NCBI RefSeq assembly: GCF_903166585.1
Contig: NZ_CAESCM010000007.1
Span: 124,001-188,000 of the forward strand
Reading direction: 5' to 3'
Length of the DNA: 64,000 nt
From: Pedobacter ghigonis
GTDB lineage: Bacteria; Bacteroidota; Bacteroidia; Sphingobacteriales; Sphingobacteriaceae
Shown here in pieces: positions 9,860 to 17,372 of the stretch. Numbering within the stretch: the first letter of the stretch is position 1; every line of letters begins with the position of its first letter. The position numbers and the translations under genes were made by a program. The notes beneath the pieces were generated by a model that saw only the letters and a program-made list of their open reading frames with translations, was not told the DNA's origin and searched no databases.

Positions 9860-9898
9860 AAGAAAAACAGACTGAAAGCTTATCAAGCAATCAGTCTG
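9860..9898 (-). terminator. Intrinsic terminator of the PNPOx-like gene
   Basis: CAGACTGA (9868-9875) pairs with TCAGTCTG (9891-9898). Read on the minus strand the hairpin is followed by TTTTTCTTT (9867-9859), giving a terminator 28 bases after the end of the 9926-10369 gene. Confidence 0.75.
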
Positions 9899-9925
9899 AA
9901 AAGAAGCTTAAAATATCAAATCACA

Positions 9926-10369
9926 CTATAGCTCCGTGTGCTCTTCAAACCTTCCGGTTCCCTCTTTGATATTGATTTTATACACGATTATATTTTGATG
10001 TGCTCCTGCATCAATTCCATGCGAAGTTTCCTGCGAAGGCCGGTAAGTGAGCGGCATAATCCGGTGAATAATACCCTGCATGGCTTGTTGTCTTTCTTCG
10101 CCCTGCAGTTCTTTAAAAGTGCCCCATAAAATCACACTTTTCCACTTAAAGATATCTGCAATCTGGTCGACCTGGAAACATACCCGTGGATCTGCACGCA
10201 GCATATCGATTTTTTTACCGGGTCCGGAATGTGCGTAAATAGCGTTGTTCCGATACACATAATTAATAGGAACAATGTATGTTTCACCATCCTGATGGCA
10301 TCCTAATCTGCCAATCACCTGGCTTTCCAGCAGGGAAATGATTTCCCCTTTATTTAAATCACCTAGCAT
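9926..10369 (-). CDS. Pyridoxamine 5'-phosphate oxidase-like flavin-binding protein
   Basis: 147 residues, the usual length for the single-domain split-barrel PNPOx-like family. Visible family features are the start LNKGEIISLLESQVIGRLGC, the strand VPINYVYRNNAIYAHSGPGKK, the central DPRVCFQVDQ and the strand WKSVILWGTF. Such proteins bind FMN, FAD or F420 and include nitroimidazole-resistance (NimA) proteins; the exact substrate cannot be read from the sequence. The gene stands alone, reading leftward, with its own terminator. Confidence 0.8.
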   Translation of the reverse strand: MLGDLNKGEIISLLESQVIGRLGCHQDGETYIVPINYVYRNNAIYAHSGPGKKIDMLRADPRVCFQVDQIADIFKWKSVILWGTFKELQGEERQQAMQGIIHRIMPLTYRPSQETSHGIDAGAHQNIIVYKINIKEGTGRFEEHTEL

Positions 10370-10857
10370 AACAATTCTTTTTAAATGGTAAATTCTATGA
10401 TTGAATTAAAGTCTCCTCTCTATTAGCGCCTTTTGCGAAAAAGCCAATCTAAAGGCTGTAAAACAAAGTTCATTTATTCGGAACAGAAATAAAATGACGA
10501 TGATCATTATAAAAAGTAACACAAAATGCATAAAACCTGACAGGTAATATTGTGCTATCAAATTAATCGGATATAGGCTACAAATTATAAAAAATGAAGC
10601 TATGTACCAAACACACACAAAGCATAAAGTCGGATTTGTACAAAAAAAAGTCTTATTAGGCTAAATTTTATGGGGGTTTGCTGTTGTAATTTTGGCTATA
10701 ACCAAATTAATCAATGTTCATTGTAAATAATAGCCACGCAACCAAACAAATCTGTTTTCTGTAACCAAAAGTAACTTTACATTAATAAACTAACCAAATA
10801 CCAGTTGATTCTGGTGCTTCATTTTTTGATTGAACTCCGATTTATAAATAACCAATT
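10370..10857. promoter_or_regulatory. Divergent control region upstream of the fucose operon
   Basis: 488 bases without a credible gene. ACCAAA occurs four times on the plus strand (10701, 10741, 10764, 10793) within 100 bases, and the first copy is half of an inverted repeat TTTGG-N6-CCAAA (10691-10706). This is the pattern expected of repeated binding sites for a sugar-responsive regulator, here suggested for the operon starting at 10858. No regulator gene is adjacent, so the link is inferred. Confidence 0.35.
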
Positions 10858-12303
10858 ATGAGAAAAATTTTAATAATCCTTTCTATTTGCGCCTGTAACA
10901 TCTTGGTCAAAGCGCAGCAAAACCAACAAAAAAGCCTGCAACAACTTCAATCAGACTTTGTCGACTTGCGTTTTGGTGTAATGATGCACTTTAACATGGG
11001 TACTTTTACAGACGAAGAGTGGGCAAACCCAAATCAAGATCCCCAAAAGTTCGATCCTAAAAAACTTGATTGCAACCAATGGGCTAAAGCATGCAAATCG
11101 GCTGGTATGACATACGGTATATTAACTACCAAACATCATGATGGCTTTTGCTTGTGGGACTCAAAATATACAGAATATGATATTGGCAATAGTCCTGCAA
11201 AGCGGGATGTAGTGGCCGAATATGTAAAGGCATTCCGCAGTCAGGGATTAAAACCTTGCTTGTATTTTTCAATGTGGGACAGGCATAATGGTATAGAAAA
11301 CGGAGGTACAAAACAGGAAGAATTTGTAATGAACCAGTTAACAGAGCTCCTTACCAATTATGGAGAAATTCCGCTTATTATTTTCGATGGCTGGAACTGG
11401 AAAATGGGGCATAAAGCCATTTCATATCAACGTATTTATGATCACGTTAAAAAATTGCAGCCCAATTGTCTGATCAGCGAGCACAATGGCAATGGTGTAT
11501 TACAAACTGACATCATCTACTATGAAGGTCCAAAAGGCGTATATCCGCTCGGAAACAATATTTATGCCTCGCAAATGGCGCTTACATTAACCAACGGATG
11601 GTTCTGGCATCCGAGTTCGCCAAAAAATGTAAAAAGCGTAAACTTTACCCTGGATAAACTACAAAGAGTAGTTCCATTGTATTGCAATTACATGATTAAC
11701 ATCGGACCAAACCGCGATGGTCTTTTTGATGAGGAAGTTGTTGCACACCTCAAAGCGATTGGCAAATTGTGGAAACCATCCCAAAGACAAGCACTGCCAC
11801 AACAACTACCTGTACCACGCTCCTACCTCGAGATAAAAAACATCACATCTTCAGCCGGAAAGGCATTTATTGAGCCTGAAGGTCCGGCTAAAACCGGATC
11901 GCCAATTAGTGCCCTGCTCAATCAAAACACCGCTTCTGTTACCATTGATGGTGTAAGCGATTTAGTTGGCGACCGTGGCGGCTTTGCGGCTTTTCAAACC
12001 TATTGGAAATTCGCTCCTGAAAAAGAACGCTACCTGATTCTCGACCTCGGCACTGAAAAGACCTTCAGCAAGTTTTACTACTTACCTACCCAACTGAAAG
12101 GTTACAGTGGTATTATTACCCAATACCAGTTATTTGTTTCTACTGATAACCAGAACTTTCGGGAGATTACCAACGATAGCTGGAGAAAAACCACGGATTT
12201 AAAAATTACCAGTTTTCCTGCAGTTAGTGCAAGATATGTTAAACTGCAAATTTTAACATCAGTTGAAGATGCAACAATCAGCGAGGTTGGTGTGGGCAAC
12301 TAG
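10858..12303 (+). CDS. GH29 alpha-L-fucosidase with C-terminal discoidin-like domain
   Basis: 481 residues with a signal peptide ending near VKAQ. The GH29 barrel is clear: FGVMMHFNMGTF, GILTTKHHDGFCLWDS, and the nucleophile Asp177 in IIFDGWNW. Residues about 350-480 resemble an F5/8 type C (discoidin) module (RYLILDLGTEKTFSKFYYLP, YQLFVSTDNQNF). The enzyme should release terminal L-fucose in the periplasm. It is the first gene of an operon that continues with a mutarotase, a fucose permease and two dehydrogenases, so the released sugar is probably imported and oxidised. A general acid/base Glu cannot be fixed with certainty, as usual for this family. Confidence 0.9.
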   Translation: MRKILIILSICACNILVKAQQNQQKSLQQLQSDFVDLRFGVMMHFNMGTFTDEEWANPNQDPQKFDPKKLDCNQWAKACKSAGMTYGILTTKHHDGFCLWDSKYTEYDIGNSPAKRDVVAEYVKAFRSQGLKPCLYFSMWDRHNGIENGGTKQEEFVMNQLTELLTNYGEIPLIIFDGWNWKMGHKAISYQRIYDHVKKLQPNCLISEHNGNGVLQTDIIYYEGPKGVYPLGNNIYASQMALTLTNGWFWHPSSPKNVKSVNFTLDKLQRVVPLYCNYMINIGPNRDGLFDEEVVAHLKAIGKLWKPSQRQALPQQLPVPRSYLEIKNITSSAGKAFIEPEGPAKTGSPISALLNQNTASVTIDGVSDLVGDRGGFAAFQTYWKFAPEKERYLILDLGTEKTFSKFYYLPTQLKGYSGIITQYQLFVSTDNQNFREITNDSWRKTTDLKITSFPAVSARYVKLQILTSVEDATISEVGVGN

Positions 12304-12431
12304 TTGCTTACATCTGCCATAGTAAAATAACAAAACAAATAATTGTCCTGATTAACATGCCCCAGACTAAAGTCAGGGGCATTATTTAAACTATTCAGGG
12401 TAATTACTGATAATCACTATTGGAACGAAAT

Positions 12432-12770
12432 ATGAATAAAAGACAATGCTTCGCCCTTGATCTTAAAGAAGATCCATTGCTTATTGCCGAATATGATTTT
12501 TGGCATAAAAGTGCAAACGGATGGCCTGAAATCCGAAAAAGCATCATCGATAATAAAATACTGGATATGCAGATTTACCGTACCGGTAATCGGCTGTTTA
12601 TGATCATGGAAACCAGCATCGATTTCAACATTGAAGAAAAGGCTGTACAAGATGCTGCTAACCCCAAGGTACAGGAATGGGAACAACTGATGTGGAAATT
12701 CCAACAACCCTTGCCCTGGGCCAAAGAAGGAGAAAAATGGGTATCAATGGCACTAATCTTTCAACTTTAA
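12432..12770 (+). CDS. L-rhamnose mutarotase family protein (probable 6-deoxysugar mutarotase)
   Basis: 112 residues from ATG 12432; an in-frame TTG at 12420 would add four residues, but the family typically starts as here, with KRQCFALDLKEDP. Further family features are EYDFWHKSANGWPEIRKSI, MQIYRTGNRLFMIMET, and WEQLMWKFQQPLPWA. The RhaM fold interconverts anomers of L-rhamnose-like pyranoses. Lying between a fucosidase and a FucP-type permease, it most likely serves L-fucose. The next gene starts four bases after its stop, a sign of tight cotranscription. Confidence 0.85.
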   Translation: MNKRQCFALDLKEDPLLIAEYDFWHKSANGWPEIRKSIIDNKILDMQIYRTGNRLFMIMETSIDFNIEEKAVQDAANPKVQEWEQLMWKFQQPLPWAKEGEKWVSMALIFQL

Positions 12771-12774
12771 CACT

Positions 12775-14028
12775 ATGATACAAACCAACAAACAACAATT
12801 TGCTTTCGTGCTAATCACTTCATTGTTCTTTTTATGGGGTTTTGCATTAAATCTTAACCCAATACTGATACCGCATCTAAAAAAAGCGTGTCAGTTAACA
12901 GATAGCCAATCGGCACTGATAGATTCAGCATCATACATTGCCTATTTTTTATTGGCTATCCCGGCCGGTAAGTTTATGCAGAAATATGGCTACAAAGGCG
13001 GAATTATTGTCGGACTCCTGCTATTCGCCGCCGGCGCATTTTTATTTTATCCGGCAGCAGTTAACCGGCAGTACGGCTTCTTTCTGTTTGCCATTTTCGT
13101 AATAGCCAGCGGGCTTACCTTTCTTGAAACAGCTGCCAATCCCTATATTACCATTTTGGGGAACCCTGCCACGGCAACACAAAGGCTCAATTTTGCACAA
13201 TCATTTAACGGACTTGCGGCTTTCCTGGCTCCATTGTTGGGTGGTATATTCATTCTTTCCGGAAAAACATTAAGCAAGGCTCAGGAAAAGGCCATGAGCC
13301 TGCCGGAATTAAACAATTACCTCGACCGCGAAGCATCATCTGTAAGGCTACCCTTTATTCTAATCGGAATAGTGGTGTCGCTGATCGTAATCCTGTTGTG
13401 GAAAACCAAACTCCCGGATATAAAAGAAGAGGAAAACGAATCGAACAAAGATGGCAGTATATTGAAGGAGAAAAACCTGGTTCTTGGCGTTGTTGCACAA
13501 TTTTTCTATGTAGGTGCCCAGGTATGCGTAAGTAGTTTTTTTATCCGCTTCTCTGAGCGTGTGGCAGGCATTGAAGAGAAATCTGCAGCCTACTTTCTCT
13601 CGGGTGCATTGCTGGGGTTTATGCTTGGCAGATTCGTTGGCACCGCGTTAATGCGTTTGATAAGCCCGGCAAAATTACTGGCACTCTACAGCATCCTGAA
13701 TATCCTGCTACTGATTACCGCTGCCTTTGTAACAGGTAAAACAGCAGTTTATGCGCTTATCGGGGTAGAGTTTTTTATGTCGATCATGTTTCCAACGATA
13801 TTTTCACTGGCCATTCTGGGCTTAGGAAGTAAAACCAAGCAGGGCTCTTCCCTATTAATCATGTCGATTGTTGGCGGTGCAATTTTTCCTGTGATAATGG
13901 GTGCCGTTTCTGATGCCAGCAATATCCAGAAAGCTTATTTAGTTCCTGCAAGTTGTTTCTTTATCATTTTCTATTTCGCCATTAAAAATTTGAATGCAGG
14001 TAAAATTACACTAAGCACTTCACATTAA
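12775..14028 (+). CDS. fucP: L-fucose:H+ symporter, FucP-type MFS permease
   Basis: 417 residues with about twelve membrane helices. Family marks are FFLWGFALNLNPILIPHLKK in the first helix, the loop GKFMQKYGYKGGI, the motif GLTFLETAANPYITILG and the late FFMSIMFPTIFSLAI. This is the FHS branch of the major facilitator superfamily, which takes up L-fucose with protons (relatives take glucose/galactose). The operon context favours fucose, so the symbol is given with some caution. It follows the mutarotase by four bases and precedes the aldo/keto reductase by 15. Confidence 0.85.
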   Translation: MIQTNKQQFAFVLITSLFFLWGFALNLNPILIPHLKKACQLTDSQSALIDSASYIAYFLLAIPAGKFMQKYGYKGGIIVGLLLFAAGAFLFYPAAVNRQYGFFLFAIFVIASGLTFLETAANPYITILGNPATATQRLNFAQSFNGLAAFLAPLLGGIFILSGKTLSKAQEKAMSLPELNNYLDREASSVRLPFILIGIVVSLIVILLWKTKLPDIKEEENESNKDGSILKEKNLVLGVVAQFFYVGAQVCVSSFFIRFSERVAGIEEKSAAYFLSGALLGFMLGRFVGTALMRLISPAKLLALYSILNILLLITAAFVTGKTAVYALIGVEFFMSIMFPTIFSLAILGLGSKTKQGSSLLIMSIVGGAIFPVIMGAVSDASNIQKAYLVPASCFFIIFYFAIKNLNAGKITLSTSH

Positions 14029-14043
14029 TATAAATCCAGTAGT

Positions 14044-15051
14044 ATGACATTCGATTTTCCAAAAGTAATTTTTGGCACCAGTTCCCTCGGTAACCTGTAT
14101 ACAGCGCTTACCATCGAACAAAAAAGAGAAATTGTATATCAGATTTTCAAACATGCCCCGCGTCCGCTGATTTTTGATTCAGCAGGAAAATATGGAGCAG
14201 GGCTTGCACTCGAAGCCCTGGCCGAATGTTTGGAAGGTTTGCACATCGATCCTGCAGATGTAGTGATTAGTAATAAACTGGGCTGGTACAGAACGCCGCT
14301 GCAAACGCCTGAACCAACCTTTGAGCCAGGTGTATGGCGCGATTTGAAACACGATGCCGTACAAAAAATCAGTTATCAGGGGATTATCGACTGTTTTGAG
14401 CAGGGCAACTCGCTTTTGGAAAAATACAAACCCAAAATGGTTTCTGTGCACGATTGCGATGAATACCTCGCTACAGCGCAATCGCCCGAACATAAGCAAG
14501 AACTTTATAATCATATCATAGCAGCTTACAGGGCTTTACAAGACCTGAAAAAAGAGCACAATATCTTAATCGGTGTGGGGGCAAAAAGCTGGAGGGCAAT
14601 TAAAAAAGTAGCGGAATATGTAGAGCTTGATTGGGTAATGTTTGCCAACAGCATGACCATTAAAAGCCATCCGGTTGAGCTCATTAAATTTATGCAAGAT
14701 CTGAATCAAAAAGGGGTCAAAATCATTAATTCAGCCGTATTTCATGCCGGTTTTCTTACAGGTGGAGACTATTACGATTATAAGCTGGTAAAAGATTCGG
14801 AAGAAGATTTGAAACTCATTAAATGGCGTAATGATTTCTTTGCGCTATGCAAGCAGTTTAATGTAAAACCTGCATCAGTCTGCATACAATTTGCCCTGGC
14901 AGCGCCAGGGGTAGCCAGCATTGCATTAAGTACCTCCAATGCAGCCAGGATAAAAGAAAATATCGATATGACCGAAGAAAAAATACCAGCTCAATTTTGG
15001 CAGGCCATGAAAGATCAGGCCTTAATTGCTGATTATGTAAAATTCATTTAA
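14044..15051 (+). CDS. Aldo/keto reductase, probable L-fucose (D-threo-aldose) 1-dehydrogenase
   Basis: 335 residues, a single (beta/alpha)8 barrel. The aldo/keto reductase tetrad is visible: Asp in IFDSAGKYG, Tyr in the same motif, Lys in VISNKLGWY and His in MVSVHDCDE. The branch that starts with FGTSSLGNLY and has LGWYR followed by FEPGVWRDLKHD is the D-threo-aldose/L-fucose dehydrogenase branch, which oxidises L-fucose at C1 to the lactone with NAD(P). This agrees with its place after a fucosidase, mutarotase and permease, and points to oxidative, non-phosphorylating fucose use. The specificity is inferred from branch and context. Confidence 0.8.
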   Translation: MTFDFPKVIFGTSSLGNLYTALTIEQKREIVYQIFKHAPRPLIFDSAGKYGAGLALEALAECLEGLHIDPADVVISNKLGWYRTPLQTPEPTFEPGVWRDLKHDAVQKISYQGIIDCFEQGNSLLEKYKPKMVSVHDCDEYLATAQSPEHKQELYNHIIAAYRALQDLKKEHNILIGVGAKSWRAIKKVAEYVELDWVMFANSMTIKSHPVELIKFMQDLNQKGVKIINSAVFHAGFLTGGDYYDYKLVKDSEEDLKLIKWRNDFFALCKQFNVKPASVCIQFALAAPGVASIALSTSNAARIKENIDMTEEKIPAQFWQAMKDQALIADYVKFI

Positions 15052-15071
15052 ACACACACAATTACCAATTT

Positions 15072-16088
15072 ATGAAAGCTTTAGTTTGTTCAGAACCAGG
15101 CCAGTTTTATTACACCAACAAAGAAAAACCAGAATTAAAAAAGGGATGTTCGATCCTCAAAATAAAAAGGATAGGTATTTGCGGAACAGATCTCCATGCT
15201 TATGAGGGTACGCAACCATTTTTTAGCTATCCCCGCATTCTTGGTCACGAACTTTCAGGCGAATTAGTTGAAGCAGAAGGGGCGACAGGTTTCAAAATTG
15301 GAGAAAGCGTAACATTTATCCCTTATTTTAATTGTGGCCGCTGCATTGCATGCAGAAACAATAAACCGAATTGCTGTACCCGCATTAAAGTCTGCGGAGT
15401 TCATATTGATGGTGGCATGGCCGAATATCTGCTTGTTCCATCATCTTCCTTAATACATGGCGAAGGCCTTAGTTTTGATGAACTGGCCCTGGTAGAACCT
15501 TTGGCTATTGGGGCGCATGGGGTACGAAGGGCAAACATTACCCATGGCGAATTTGTACTGGTAATTGGTGCAGGCCCCATTGGATTGGGAACCCTTGCGT
15601 TTGCAGGCATTGCCGGAGCCCAGGTAATTGTAATGGATATTAATGATGACCGTTTGCGCTTTTGCAGGGAAGAATTCAAAATTAAGCATACCATTAATGC
15701 CCTAAATGATGATTTAACCGAAGCTTTGATGAAAATTACAAATGGAAGTATGCCTACTGTTGTAATTGATGCCACGGGAAATCAAAAAGCCATTAACGGT
15801 GCTTTTCAGTATATGGCCCATGGTGCCCGTTTTTTAATGATCGGCCTGCAAAAAGGTGATATATCTTTTGCCCACCCAGAATTCCATAAGCGCGAAGCCA
15901 CTTTAATGAGCAGCCGCAATGCTACCCGCGCAGATTTTGAACAGGTAATTGCAGCCATGAAAAGTGGTCTTGTAAATCCGAAAACATATATCACCCATCG
16001 TACAAAATTCGACGAGGTGGCACATGAATTTGAAAACTGGCTCGATCCTAAAAACGGGGTAATTAAAGTGATGATTGAAGTGGATTGA
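15072..16088 (+). CDS. Zinc-dependent alcohol dehydrogenase, fucose-pathway type
   Basis: 338 residues, medium-chain dehydrogenase fold. The catalytic zinc site shows as GICGTDLHAYEG and LGHELSGELVE. The structural zinc lobe is NCGRCIACRNNKPNCC. The NAD loop is VIGAGPIGLGTLA, followed by the acidic MDINDDR, which favours NAD over NADP. As last gene of the fucose operon it probably oxidises a later intermediate, for example a 2-keto-3-deoxy sugar acid, but neither lactonase nor dehydratase genes are in view, so the step is uncertain. A strong terminator follows 60 bases after the stop. Confidence 0.8.
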   Translation: MKALVCSEPGQFYYTNKEKPELKKGCSILKIKRIGICGTDLHAYEGTQPFFSYPRILGHELSGELVEAEGATGFKIGESVTFIPYFNCGRCIACRNNKPNCCTRIKVCGVHIDGGMAEYLLVPSSSLIHGEGLSFDELALVEPLAIGAHGVRRANITHGEFVLVIGAGPIGLGTLAFAGIAGAQVIVMDINDDRLRFCREEFKIKHTINALNDDLTEALMKITNGSMPTVVIDATGNQKAINGAFQYMAHGARFLMIGLQKGDISFAHPEFHKREATLMSSRNATRADFEQVIAAMKSGLVNPKTYITHRTKFDEVAHEFENWLDPKNGVIKVMIEVD

Positions 16089-16147
16089 TGAATAATTTGG
16101 AATAATTACCACTAAATAAAATTCAAAAACAGCTATTCAGATCCACT

Positions 16148-16176
16148 AAAAAGGGAAACTGAAGGTTTCCCTTTTT
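16148..16176. terminator. Intrinsic terminator ending the fucose operon
   Basis: AAAAAGGGAAAC (16148-16159) pairs with GTTTCCCTTTTT (16165-16176) around the loop TGAAG. The symmetric A/T flanks allow use from both sides, by the dehydrogenase gene and by the leftward HTH-pentapeptide gene. Confidence 0.9.
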
Positions 16177-16240
16177 ACCTTAGCACATAAAAGGCATAAT
16201 AAATTTATTTACAGCAAATTAAAGCGATGAGATAAAAGTA

Positions 16241-17155
16241 TTAAATCAGCTTAACTCCCCCCAAATTTGCACCCAGTCCTTTTAGCGAAGCATAGGTTAA
16301 CTTATCTATTGATGCGCCTTCAAAACAGATTGTTTTTATCGCACGATAATATTTATTGGTTAATGCAAAAGTTGAACGGAAGGAGACATTTTTAAGCGAA
16401 GCTCCTTTAAAACTTACCTCATTCAAGGCCGCATTATGGAACATCACTCCATTAAAAACCTGATTATCCAGCTTAAGTCCGCGCAAATCTGAATAGTCAA
16501 AATCTACTCCTTCAAAGCTGCAGTTTGTAAAAACAGTTTCCCGAAGATCCGTTTTGCTAAATTTTACGCCCGTTAGTTTGGCATCGGCAAATCTTACGCT
16601 GACCAACCCCAATGCATAAAAGCTTGTATTGTTCAAAATGGCCTTGTCAAATTTCGCTCCTGTTAGCTCACTGGCCGAGAAGTTGCAAGTGCTGAGATCA
16701 GCTTCCGTAAAATCAGCTTCCTTTACATCACTACCAGAAAACGAACTTCCGGTAAGGTCTGCGCCAGTAAAATCGGCACCACAAAGATTGCTCCCGTTAA
16801 ACTTTAGCCCGTGTGCCTTAACGCCGGCGAAATCACTTTTGGCCAGATCATTGCCACTGAAATTAGTCAACAATCCAGGTTGTGGAGTACTCAAATTGTG
16901 CTCTGCCGCTAATTCGATTTGAACAGTCTCGTTATTGGAATCTGAAGAAGAAAGTCCTTCAGAAAAATAGTTGAGGTCGACACCCAGGATGGTTGCCAAT
17001 TGGTTTAATGTAATGATATCCGGAAGGGATTCTCCCCGCTCCCATTTGCCTACGGCCTGAGGGCTTACAAACACATGCCCAGCCAATCCGGCTTGCGACA
17101 TGCTTACTTTTTTTCTTGCTATGGCAATTTTATTGCCGATCATTTTTGTATCCAT
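16241..17155 (-). CDS. XRE-type HTH domain fused to pentapeptide repeats
   Basis: 304 residues from ATG 17155; an upstream in-frame start at 17203 would add 16 residues but the family-like start MIGNKIAIARKKVSMSQ favours the later one. Residues 1-70 are a Cro/C1-type helix-turn-helix (MSQAGLAGHVFVSPQAVGKW, LATILGVDL). After a linker, residues about 95-250 are pentapeptide repeats of the form A(D/N)LxG/F (SNLCGADFTGADLTG, ADLSTCNFSASELTG), a right-handed beta-helix that can mimic DNA. The protein may therefore bind DNA with one end and present a rod at the other. No target is evident; the gene stands alone. The fusion is seen directly; function is not known. Confidence 0.8.
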   Translation of the reverse strand: MDTKMIGNKIAIARKKVSMSQAGLAGHVFVSPQAVGKWERGESLPDIITLNQLATILGVDLNYFSEGLSSSDSNNETVQIELAAEHNLSTPQPGLLTNFSGNDLAKSDFAGVKAHGLKFNGSNLCGADFTGADLTGSSFSGSDVKEADFTEADLSTCNFSASELTGAKFDKAILNNTSFYALGLVSVRFADAKLTGVKFSKTDLRETVFTNCSFEGVDFDYSDLRGLKLDNQVFNGVMFHNAALNEVSFKGASLKNVSFRSTFALTNKYYRAIKTICFEGASIDKLTYASLKGLGANLGGVKLI

Positions 17156-17372
17156 ACTAATTTCTTTTTTAATCTTTCGACAGCTCAAAATTAGTGAGGC
17201 CATTCCTCCAAATCAGTAAAAAGATGGCGCTTTTTAGTTGTATTTACGCTACTTTTTGTTGTATTCCGGCAACCAATAGTAGTTTTTAGTTCCGGCCAGT
17301 ATTATCTGTTCCTGAAGTTAATCAGAATGGCATTTTTAACAGTTTTTTTAAATGCAAGTTTGCAACAATTGG

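Noticed and set aside
10406..10618. 70-codon hydrophobic frame upstream of the PNPOx-like gene
   Set aside because: Hydrophobic content follows from A+T-rich DNA; there is no sign of a promoter, neighbour fit or terminator.
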